Shown: piece after piece, positions 12,237 through 23,546 of the stretch
Position numbering within the stretch: the first letter of the stretch is position 1
Layout: every line of letters begins with the position of its first letter
Source of the DNA: Megaleporinus macrocephalus
Lineage: Eukaryota > Chordata > Actinopteri > Characiformes > Anostomidae
DNA: 64,000 bases
Direction of reading: 5' to 3'
NCBI GenBank assembly: GCA_021613375.1
Contig: CM038708.1
Coordinates: forward strand, 31,601,559 to 31,665,558
Translations under genes and position numbers: made by a program
The notes under the pieces: generated by a model
Told to the model about the DNA's origin: nothing
What the model saw: only the letters and a program-made list of their open reading frames with translations
Databases searched by the model: none

Positions 12237-13311
12237 CTTCTTCTTCTATGCAGAAGCCACACTGGTGTCAAGGACTGAAGAGTGCCCCCCAGCATACTGG
12301 TAATGAATTGTGCTAACACAAATTTCATGTTTAAATGCCAGACACAAGCAAAAATGTCATTGGCTTGGCTGGTAGAGGCCAACAGTCTGGTCTACAGCGT
12401 ACGGGTGCAGCACAACCCCAGGGACTCCACTCACACTTTTAGAGATTGCCACGAATGGATCTCCTTGAAAGAGGACATGTGGGAGGTGTGGCCATGCATG
12501 AAGCCTGACTGGAAGACTGGACTCTCAGTTATAGAGACCTTAAATCATGTAAATAAGATGTTGTTTTTCAGCTAAATGTTTACATTTGTGCTTTTGTGTT
12601 GTTCTGTGAAGGGTTGTGGGGTAGTGGTGCAATGTTGAGTATCTACCATGTACAGGAAATTTCAGTAGTGCTGTCAGCAGTTGTTAACTACTTCCAGAAA
12701 GAGAGTATTTGTTTAAAGCATTCTGTTTCCTGTGTCTTCTTCTTCAACACTGACACCACAAATACATTTAAAAAAAAAACTTGATCTGAAACCTCCATTA
12801 TTTATCGTTTTGTCTTTTTGGTTGTGAGTCCACAGCAAACGATGCACTTTGGCTCCTCAAGCCGAAATATGACAACACTGTCTATGTGTGAGATCTCCAG
12901 GTAGAACAGTCTCATTCTGATAGCTGTGTAACGAGCGAAAAATCTTAAACAGCACAAACACACACAGGTGCTCACTGCATACTCTACATATTGCACATGA
13001 ACACAGAAACACGCAGGAGACATACAGAGAGATCTACCCGTGCCTGGCGTAAGGCTGCTTTAAGGTTGAGAAAGATCAAACAACCGCCACCACCCAAGGG
13101 AGCAATGATGAGTGGGAATGTGCACATGTTCCATAAGCGTGTATACATAGGGAAAGAATGTTGGACCTGCAGGAATTGAAGAAGTCTGGAATGCCGGTGT
13201 GGTCTCCTGCTGAGTCCGAACCATTCCCAAAGCAAAACAGAGAGGAGGAATGCCAAACATCCAGCAAAGCAAGCCCCTTTACCATTACTGATAAGAAACA
13301 CTGTGTGGGTA

Positions 13312-13314
<3 letters not shown>
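12237..13314. other. Intergenic, no gene seen
   Basis: Short ORFs in several frames, none with recognisable domains. Confidence 0.45.

Positions 13315-13380
<66 letters not shown>
13315..13380. repeat. (GA)33 microsatellite
   Basis: An uninterrupted GA dinucleotide run of about 66 bp. Confidence 0.98.
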
Positions 13381-13382
<2 letters not shown>

Positions 13383-13532
13383 CGTATGATAGAAAAAGTC
13401 AGAATTGTGTCCAATCATTGCTTAATCAGCGTGGCAGCTCAGCACTACTATTCCTACATACAAACACACATCAAACTGAGGTCCAAATGCTTTTAGTTAT
13501 GAGCTTGCAGTGTTGAGATAACTGGACAGAAC

Positions 13533-13579
13533 ATGTGTGTATGTGTGTGTGTGTGTATGTGTGTGTGTGTGTGTGTGTC
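13533..13579. repeat. (TG)n microsatellite
   Basis: TG repeats interrupted by two TA units. Confidence 0.95.
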
Positions 13580-13706
13580 TATATTTAACCCTTCGCTGCA
13601 GTCTCGGCGCCGGCTCCAGATCCCTGAACACTCTCTTACTGGGAAACTATCTGGGACACATTTAGGATAAAATAAGGGATGTGTCTGACATGTGAAACTT
13701 GCACGT

Positions 13707-13731
13707 GCACACACACACACACACACACACA
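13707..13731. repeat. (CA)n microsatellite
   Basis: An uninterrupted CA run. Confidence 0.93.
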
Positions 13732-16004
13732 TACTCAAAACAACAAATGACATTTTCCCTCCCCCCCTTAAGCCAGCCTCCTTTTCTGTCTCTGTCCCTG
13801 TCCCCCTTTCACTTGTACTCTTGCTGACCCTGTGAATTGCCTGCTGCTGTAAATGGATGAACTAAGAATTACTCTAAGACTGTACAAAGATGTGAATTTA
13901 GTCAGACTCATAAAAGACTGTTACTCATCTTTCTATTATTGGGATAAACATTATCTTTATGATCCAAGTTCAGTTAAAAAGTACCTGAAGATACAGAGCT
14001 CTTCCCTAGGGCTTGCATTTTCCTCCAACCTCTAATATTGATGATTTACTGATAACTATATTGTGCACAGACATCATGTAGCACTGTTAATGTTCAGTGG
14101 TTCTCTGGATTAATTCGGTCAAAAGCCAAAACAATAACTATACTATTGGCACTTTATTGGACAAGCTTGTCCTCCCAACCCCAAAGTAGATCTCATGGAC
14201 CGTTACTTTGTTTCACATCCAGCGGACTGAAAAGCTATGTTATAATCTTTCTCAGTGCCATTCAAAGTATTGACTTTAAAAAAATATGTGGAAAACACAG
14301 AGCTTTAAACTAATGATCTATTAGACAAAACAACAGGGGAGAACTGTGCTCAGAAATGGTGACATGATTGAAAAGCTGGCAGGTCACTTGCAGCCACACC
14401 ATCTTCTATGCATGGCAAATAGCAAACCCACACAATGTACTCCACAGCCCAACACAGAATAACACATGCAACACATATACACATCTTCGTCAGAACCGCA
14501 GCAAATTATTCACTACTTCAGAGCTGTGCCGCCTCCTAAGAGCCTCTATGTGGCCATGGTGGACCACCAGTGGAATTCTACAGCACACAGTATATGTCTG
14601 TAGGTGAAGAGTTGACATAGTTGGCAAAGCCTTCAATTTGAGCCAAAATAATGTAAAAAATGATGTGATGCTCATTTCTGCTGGCACTGCTAAGGGATTC
14701 CAGTAGTTTGTCAGTGCTACTTAAGAGTGATTTTGCATAAGCATTTTGACAACTGACGTTCCTAGAAGACACTTCATGGTTTTCTTAGAGTTTATGTCAG
14801 ACAAATTTACATTTACTTTGTAACAGTTTCACAGTATCCCAGTAGAGAGGCCTGGTATAGGGTTGTGCTCCCGTCTGGTAGTCGCATATCTAGGAGGTTT
14901 GCTCTCACAATATGGGCCCCGCCTGTTGGAAACCAACTTATGATTGAATTATTTGCTCTGTCACATGAATCAGGCAAAATTATAAACAGTATTTTGTAGA
15001 TTACAGAAGCAAGTATGCCTTCTCTGAGGGCCCTGGGGATTCCTCTCAGGACAATAATTAAGTACAGTACTTTCTATTGCATGCATCGATAAACTAAACA
15101 TAAATCAGAGGACTGTATAAAGAGAATAGTCCAATATTCTTCAAAAAGCATGTGTATCTTTCAGTCTATTGCAATAATCAATAATATCAGCCCAAGGCTA
15201 GGTTAACCTGCCTATGACATGATGTAGGAAGAAATTCAGGTTTTTTCCAGAGTTTTTTTTAATAGAGGAAGCAGTGATTCCAGGCCCAGAGTTGACTCCT
15301 GGCAAAACACTTCCTCCTGCCCGGCTCCCTGCTGCTCCGGGTCCTGACCGCTCTTCCACTGGAATTCCCGACCGCACTGCCCTCCAACCCTACACCATGC
15401 CAGCCTGCTAATCTGACCGGGTTACACATAGGCCTTTACTCAGTGTGAGTGAGGACACTCTAATTTACACACTAACACGCACACAAAAGGCACACACACA
15501 CACACACACACACAAATAGTTCAGAAATAGGTCTAGACAATGATATACACTCTGGAACATGAAAGCTCAGCGAGCACAGATAAATGTCCTAAGACACACA
15601 TACATACACCCACTTTTCAGTCATAAGGAAACAGCCATCCAACCAGATTTCTACAGAACAATAGTCTCACCTTTAACTCGCTTACCATAAATCTAACCTA
15701 CACACATATACACATACATGCACACACCCAGCCACTTACTCACTCAGATCCTTTTTAGAGTGGTCTTTCTTTTTAGATCATGTCCTCATAGGTGAACTCT
15801 GGAAAACTCCCTAATTTCACTCCTTTGAGGAGGTGATAACAATTTACCAGAACTCTACAAGGTACTATACAGCAACTTTATATTTAAGTACTGTCTTTAT
15901 TTGTTTTGCATAGTTTACTGCTGATCAGTTCAATTGTGCTTATTCGTTTATTTCTTCCCTTTTGAAGAAAACTGCACAGATCTGCATGCATTTCATACAG
16001 GTGG
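13732..16004. other. Intergenic, no gene seen
   Basis: Mostly AT-rich. A more GC-rich unique patch at about 15280-15420 contains CTTCCTCC (ETS-like) but no coding signature. A (CA)n microsatellite lies at 15491-15514. Confidence 0.5.
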
Positions 16005-16430
16005 AAGCTGGTTTATGCTGGTCTTGTGCTGGTTTAGCTGGTTGCTCCAACATGATCATGCTGGTTGACCAGGATACCACCATATGCTAGTTTTGCTGGT
16101 GATCTGTTTATCAACTTCTATTACTGCTTATACCAGCATCCAAGATGCATAAAGATATACTGTCCAAAGAAAAATGTGTCTCCATTTTGCTATTTAGTTT
16201 TCTGCATCATTTGAACACGACAGTTGTTCTTTATATACTGTAAAGTTTCATGATGAGTTCCAGTGAATTACATTAAAAGTAAGGAAGGTTTTTGTCCTCT
16301 CCTGTGAAGTTGCCATTTTGGAGATACTTGTATTTCTTCAGACAGCAACAATGTGCTGGTTTTGGTGGTGATCTGTTCATCAACTTCCATTGCTGCTTAT
16401 ACCAGCATCCAAAACACAACACTGCATTAC
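16005..16430. repeat. GCTGGT-rich dispersed repeat, interrupted by a MITE
   Basis: Repeated GCTGGT/GTGCTGGTTTAGCTGG words occupy 16010-16125. The segment around 16093-16140 (TGGTGATCTGT...TTATACCAGCATCCAA) recurs at about 16360-16412. A family-A MITE sits between the two copies. A further copy of the GCTGGT repeat lies near 17130-17195. Confidence 0.6.
16155..16351. mobile_element. Family-A MITE, copy 1
   Basis: The left end is ACTGTCCAAAGAAAAA. The reverse complement of the right end is GCTGTCTGAAGAAATA. The body includes TTTCATGATGAG and an ACATTAAAAGTAA-type core shared with the other copies in this window. It has no coding capacity. Confidence 0.55.
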
Positions 16431-17129
16431 AAATAAAAACGGACAAAAATAGACATATATGTTTTTCTTTGGACAGTGACGATATACTGGGTTTGCTAGT
16501 AACCAGCATTCCTGATTTATGTGCTACTGAATCTAATCGGTCAAGTGCTGCAACTTCTAGCACAGTTGTGACCCAGTTAGACTTATTCCATTCATTTTCA
16601 CTTGACAGTCTCTGAAACGGCGCACAGTTCGCGTCAAGGGCTGCCCTATGACTAATTTCACGTTTTCAAATAGCTGTGAAGATTAAAAGAGCTTCAATAA
16701 ATACCTCCAAAACGCCTGCGCTGTTTAGTGACAGCGCGCGCGCGCCCTCTGGTGGGCTTCTGCCAACGGTCGTCTGCGCCGGATACCCTTATCAGCCAGA
16801 TACACATCATGTTCTGATGTTTGTTAGCTTTCATTGGGCGTAAATGAGAAATTTGTCGGTACTAAATGAAAATATAACCTTTTTTAATGACCACTAAGGC
16901 ACTGAAATATCGTGTATCATACTAAATAAATGCAGGAGGCTCAAATATTGCCGTGGCTAATGTGCTAGCTTTTAGTTCAGCAGTGAGGTAGATTCGCTAG
17001 ACTGTTAGGTTATCTGATACATTTTCTGACCTTATTTTCTATGACATCTTGTCTTTCACCATGTTCACACTGCTGAAAAAACATTATATATAAACATATA
17101 GACTACAATGAATTCCTTGCTAAGTTGGC

Positions 17130-17195
17130 CTGAGGTGGTTTATGTTGGTATAGTGCTGGTCTGGTGCTGGTTTAGTTGGTCGCCCAACTTAACCT
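17130..17195. repeat. GCTGGT-rich dispersed repeat, copy 2
   Basis: Words such as GTGCTGGTCTGGTGCTGG and TTAGTTGGTC match the element at 16010-16125. Confidence 0.5.
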
Positions 17196-20100
17196 GTTTA
17201 TTATGTTAATATAAAGATTCAGAACGAAGATGAAAAATTAGAACATATGGTATACATACCATTTTAACAACTGTTTAATAAACATTTTCGTTAGAGAGCC
17301 AATATTTCAGAAAACTCAAAGTTGAAATGGCTCAAAATGACCCATAACACAATAGGAGGCTTGACCAACATATCTGCAGCAAAAAGCAAGAATTTGAAAA
17401 ATTGCTGGTGACCAGCCATGCCATGACCTATGCTGTTTTTAACAGGATATAAAGAGATAATGTCTGGATCTCAGTACACAGTTTGGTGTAAAGATTCTGG
17501 GTTCATGTTCTGCAGCTGTAAAAAGGAAAGTGATGTTCAATGCTCTGCTGTAGGGAAGTTCAGGTTAAGGCAGTTATCCATCTTAAGTACACATCTGTTT
17601 TACAAGATAGCTTTCACAGTCTTGATATCAAAGTCCAAACTCTTCACCCTGGCAGGGTCAAAAGGCTTCAGGCAAAAGCTTTATTAAAAAATAACCATTT
17701 AATATCCAACCCCTCCTTCAGCCTCTTCATAACAGAATCAAAAACCGCCAACAGCTGATACATGGGTCTGTTCCTGCTCTGCTCAGGTGCAAATGTGGAA
17801 CCTGAATGATAAACAGGAACATTGCTGTGACCCCGCTCTGAGACATGCGTGGGAAACACACACGCACCACACATACATATATGCTGACAAAGGTGTCTGA
17901 CCTGTGTTATGCTGTGACCTTTCTTCTTTATTTAGTTTTATTTTGATGTATTTTTATTTAGGAGGAAATCCTTCTGTCTTTCCCAGAGAAGTGGAAGCGC
18001 TGTGAATTTTAGAGAACTTTGTTTCCTGAGCAGATGAGGATGTTCCCAGCTAATCTTTCACAGGGTAAGTAGCCTAGACAGTCCCTATGCTGAGGAAACG
18101 TGGACAGGTGCTCTTGGAAACTCCAAATGCTCCAATATTAAACACAATGAGCCACATTCATCTTTTTGTTCAGAGATACATCAACGACAAACCTACATAA
18201 TATAACTTGTTTTTACAATGTTCTAAAACGACTGTTTTGCTGATGCAGTGACTTTTTTAGTCTTATGAATGAATTGTAGGTTAGAATAATTGCAGTGTTC
18301 ACAAAAAAACTTCATAAGGTCAGTGCGGCAAAATAATGAAGAGTATAATTCTTCAGTAGCTGTTTACTGATACCATGTATGTTTTGTACATTGCACTCCA
18401 CATTAAATTAACAATATTATGTTTATTATAAATCAACAAACAAACAATAAAATGTTTTCTTTTGATCTCAGTGCCTGCTGCTGTTATGAACACAGGCTGA
18501 TTTCTCACACATGAGCGTTTTAGTCTACATAATTGGCTTTCCCATCTTGCACTCTTGCTTTTAGGCTTATGTAACAAATTGAACGCTGCCAGATTCGCTG
18601 TAATTTTTTGGATTTGGCATGAAAGACAGGACGGCATGGATGTCTGAAAAGCTAATTTAGAAACGGCTCCAACACATGTTGAGTAATATCTCACACTGTA
18701 TGAAACCCATATCTCAATCTCATGATGATTAGTGCTGTGCTTGTGTATTATATTAGTAACTGATATTTGGATAGCATTCATACTAATATATGGAGTATAT
18801 TATTAATTAGTGTATTAGTAACTTGTGTTAGAGTTTACAGAAGGGGAAGCTTAAATATTGACTTAACTGAACAATACCAAATCATGCAAAGCCTTTAAAG
18901 AATCCATACATATTTAATGTGTTTATTTATTTATTTATTTTTTGGAAAAAGATCACCTGGGGAGCTGTTTAAAAGACTTCACACTAATAAAACACTATGT
19001 GGTAAAATGCATATTAATAGTATATCCATCATGCTGCTTTACACTTTAAGAGAAATACACATTATAATCGTGCAAACTGCCAGCTGATGACTTATCACGA
19101 AGGTAAATTTAAATATATGTTTTAAAATCAAACAATTAAGATTAATCACGAAATCATGATAGCCCTAATGTTGATCATTAACATTTAGTTCTCACAGACA
19201 GCACTCCTTTGTCTTAGTCAACCCTTGTTCCTGCTACAATAGAAAAACGTTGGGCATATACATTTGATTAATTTCAAGGGAAAAAATGCAAGTTTTTTCA
19301 AGTGCATTGTGCTTGGTCACTGCTATTCAAACAACAACCTTTAAAACGGAGAAATTCTCACCAACCTCTTACCTCACTGGAACCTTTTAGGACTGTATGA
19401 CTGTGTGTATAAGTGGAAGTGATATATATACTCGTAAGGGTCAAATCAGTGAAAATAGCTTATTGTGTCAGAGCCTGGAGCGCCGATCAAGTGTGAGTTT
19501 ATTTTTAGAAGCGGCACAACTGGACTGGGTTTGGGAAAGCCGTGCCTATGAAAGTGATAAGGCCAGGGAGGAGACTCATATTCCAAGGATTATAAAACCC
19601 GGTCGCTCACGCACACATACATTCAAATACACAGGCAGCCACACACACACACATACATTCCGTTTCAGACAGGAGACGCCCTGTCCACTGCAGCTGCCTC
19701 TGATGGACATTGTGTCCTTCAGTAACCAAACTTGAGCGTACAAGACAGTATGCTCACAACTCCAGCATTCCTTTTCATATTGACAGCTTTATTGTAGTCA
19801 TGTTTATATATGAACTGGGCTGCCAGCTATCAATTACATTAATAATGGAGAAATCCTGAGTAATCGAGTGCTTAAAAAAGGCCAAATGGTAAAGCAGTAC
19901 AAGAAGCCCTTAAAAATGTGTCTCTCTGGTATCCACTCTGCCAGTCTGCCATGTTATCATATGAGTAATGCATGCAACTATTTAGCTATTGGTGACGATT
20001 TTGCATTATTGACTAATTCCTTAGTTTAGTGTTTTACCAATATAACTTTATTGTCCAAAGGTTTGTAATACACACTAATAAATTGTACAGTGTGGGTTTA

Positions 20101-22030
20101 TATCCTATAAATGTATAACATTTCATAAAATATGAATTATATATTTATCGTTATAGTTAATTAATTATAATATTTGAGTTAATTGTAATGACCTATTCAC
20201 AGTTTTTGTTCTTATTATTATTTATGATATAAATATTAGATATCTTAGATGATAAATGTATTATAACATGATTCTCAATAACTTAATGCTCCCTCAGACA
20301 TATTTACAATCATCTACATGTAATCATGTAACGTTCTGAAACTTTATAGGTGTCAAACTCGTGTTTTTCAATCAATGTTGGAGGTATACAGAGTGTTGCA
20401 TTGGGTTTTATGCTTTAGACTTACTAGCCTAAGTGATATGCTCAGTTGAATATCGATATATGTGAAATTTTGTGCTAGAGCGTATATGATGTACATTGAT
20501 ATTACCACACGTGAAGCCAAGATACCAGAGGATCTGTAGCCAGAATTAAAAAGCCTCTAACAAGCATTGTTGGTGTTTTTGCCTCTCGAAAACCTAAACT
20601 TGACCTAAATATTTTTATTCTATTATCATTGTCTGAGACTTGTGTTCTGTCAGTTTATCAAAGAAGGATATATGACTCTCTCAGTTATTGACTATACTTG
20701 ATTCTGCAAAAAGCAATTATGTTGATAATCAGAAAAAAAGAACATTTAATTTAAATAATAATGTTGCTGTTAATGGCATTAATGCTAGTAACATTTAGAT
20801 GCTGTCAATTTTGAAGCTGTGAGGATTTACTGTCTCTACAGGTTAGCTTCATAGTAATGATAATGGATAATGGGAAGCACTGGGAAAAATCATGGGCAAA
20901 TTACTGAATAAACTCAAACCTAAAAGCACAAGAACACTCTGTAACATTTCATCCTACTGTCAGTGTGACAACCAGCGCTCAACAGAGTTTATACATGTGT
21001 GAAAAACAGCAGCAGCAAGACCTGCCAAACACCAAGAAATAAAAAATAAGATGAAAATGCACTGATTAATTCATTTTCGAATGTGACTCACATATTGATA
21101 TCAATTATTTTATATACATTTATATTTACAAATATATATAAATAATTACATATTTACCTGAAACCAAATGTTATAGTTAAAATTTTTAAAAGTTTTAAAC
21201 AGACACATACATCACAAGGGGCTCTGTGCTTTCTGTGCCTGAGGCCAATTTTAGGATTTCCATTAGTGAACTCGTTATTTAGGTGTTAGTTAGATTTCAT
21301 CCAGCTGCTCCCAGCCCCCAGCACTCACAGCCCTTTCTCTTCTACAAGCACAAACACACCCACTCAGGTGCTTCTGGGTGGGGACACAAGCTATTGTTTG
21401 GCCTGTAGCTCACACAACAAAACATACACACACGCACACACACACGCAAACGCACAATGACACACTAAATGGGTCCACTCTGTGTGGGAATCTGGGTGTC
21501 CGTCTGTAAAAACTCGCTGCATGTTTCCGTCAGTTTGCTAAAAAGGGACGGAGGGTCAGTGTCAGTGACCTCGGCCAAAAAGCCTCTTCCTTTTTCAAAC
21601 AGAAAATGAGTTGCACACTCGGAACGGCACACCAACCAGCACGGACCAACACTAATTGTTTCTATTATGAGACCAAGCACAATACATGGTTTCTCTTGAC
21701 TTTTTTTATTCTCAGGCTCTCATAGGCCTGTGTTTGTGTCAGAGTTTGAGAGGGTTTGTGAGCTGGGTGGGTGAGCTCAGGCTCTTATTGATGTTAATGA
21801 TGGGCTTTGTTTGGTGAAGGTGCAGAGATTACGATCATATTTAAGTCATTGGAGCCAACAGAGTTGCCTTAAACAGGAAGAAGTGTGTTAATCTCAGTTT
21901 CCCTGCAGCAAGAGTACACACACACACATAAAAGTGGTGGAAAAAAGATGGTCTGAAGTGGCCAAGATATAGGGGGAGAAAAGATAAAAAAATTGAAAAA
22001 AAAACCACAAAGAGGCTCATCTTTGAGACT
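17196..22030. other. Intergenic region downstream of sox17, no gene seen
   Basis: AT-rich, with many stops in all frames. Two patches look less random and more GC-rich. One at 19460-19600 contains TGATAAGG (GATA-like) and CCAAGGATTATAAAA. The other, at 21460-21670, contains ATTGTTT. Both could be regulatory, but that cannot be shown from one sequence. Confidence 0.45.
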
Positions 22031-22036
22031 TTTATT
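22031..22036 (-). terminator. Candidate sox17 polyadenylation signal
   Basis: TTTATT on the plus strand is AATAAA on the minus strand, about 480 nt after the sox17 stop. It is followed on the minus strand by a G/T-rich stretch. An ATTAAA variant at 22476-22471, only 37 nt past the stop, is a less likely alternative. Confidence 0.45.
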
Positions 22037-22512
22037 TCCCAAAAGTGCAAAAAAGGTATGAAATTACATTTTAATACACTTATCACTGTACATTTCAATT
22101 TTATAAAAGAATACATTTACAACATGTCTGTAACATTCAAAATGATTAATTACACAACATTTCAGTGAATTCATATCATTCTTAAAATTTTATAGGTGTT
22201 TTAATTGTCCTTCCCTTGAATGTTTCTATGAATACATTTGCCAGTAAGTAAGGATGTGTTTGTTTCTTTACTGGCAGCTCAGAATTTGCCATACTGGAAA
22301 AATAAATGCATTACTGTTACAAGATTCAAATGTTAATGAAATGAAAAGATAATTAACATGTGGTTAATACACCGACACAGTTTTGTCTTTTGGTTTTCTT
22401 GCTCTGAGCAGTTGTGTATGTAATATGTCTTGCTCATTAAGAAATAGTGGACACATTTGAATCAAGAATGTTTAATGCATTATGCTTTTTAGCGTAGTGT
22501 GCCTGGCGGGCT
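22037..22512 (-). other. sox17: Probable sox17 3'UTR
   Basis: AT-rich non-coding sequence between the stop codon and the candidate poly(A) signal. The extent is inferred. Confidence 0.45.
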
Positions 22513-23546
22513 TCAAGTGTTGTTGTAGTTACAATAATACACAGCGGTACTGGCGTCGGACAGTACAGATGAGATCAGGTCAGACCCCTGCATGGGTGCG
22601 TGAGGAACCCCGTACGCCAGGTATTGCTCAAATTCACTACCGTCCCCTTCGCTTAGTATTTCCGGACCATGGCGGTGGGCTTCCGTGGATTGGCGTGAGT
22701 GTTGGTCAGACGTGGCATGTGAGTGTGCATGACTGTCCTGAGGAGGCGACAACTGCTCGACTGGACGTTTCAGTTGAGCGACAGGGTTGTAGAAGACGCT
22801 TAGAGAGGAGGGACAGCCCAGGTAGTTGGGGGGCGGGGCTTGATTGGAGCTAGGAGAGGTCCTGTTGAAGAGCGCCTGAGATAATGAATGTGAATGTAGG
22901 GGATTGTGGTGGGCGTTGACATTATGGCTGTTGTTAGCATTGCCAAGTTCCTGTGAGTGCGTACTGGCCATCAAGCCGGTTTGTGCATTACCATGAGCGT
23001 GTGTGCTAATATGTGGGTTGGCGTTCGTGTGCGTGGTGAGACTAACATGCGAGTGAATGTCACTACGGCTATTGCCGTGAGCCTGTGGATTAATCAGGGT
23101 GTGTTGATGGCCTTGAGGTGCGTACTCTTGATGGTGGTGATGGTAGCCGTAAACCGCCTGAGAATGGCTTTCCTCCTGAGTGTGGCCTGCAAAGAACACA
23201 GTGTCCGTCGGTATGCCGTCCATTGGGGACGAGTCTGGGGTGGGTAGGCTGTAGGACTCAAACAGTCCCTGGGCATCACAGTACTGTGGTAGGCCAGCCT
23301 GAGGCAAACCTACAGGAGGCAGGGAATATCCCACCCCGAGACTGTCCATGCCCAGGGGAGCTGGGGGCTCGGAGGCTCCAGGCAGCAGGAAGCCAGAGTC
23401 CAGCCGTTTGATCCTTTTCACCTGTTTGCGGCGGCGAGGTCGGTACTTGTAGTTTGGATGATCCTGCATGTGCTGCACGCGCAGGCGCTCTGCCTCTTCC
23501 ACAAAAGGTCGCTTGTCCACCATAGATAACGCTTTCCATGACTTAC
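22513..23546 (-). CDS. sox17: sox17 exon 2 (second half of HMG box, transactivation domain)
   Basis: The acceptor TTTGATAG ends at 23547. The first two bases complete Gly81 and are followed by [20 protein letters not shown]. The TGA stop is at 22515-22513. Confidence 0.95.

Noticed and set aside
13312..13418. Poly-Ser/Leu ORFs over GA and CT tracts (also near 38320 and 51000)
   Set aside because: Dinucleotide repeats translate to alternating residues; these are not genes.
22482..23411. Plus-strand ORFs opposite sox17 exon 2
   Set aside because: The minus-strand frame encodes the HMG box and SoxF C-terminus; the plus-strand frames are shadows.
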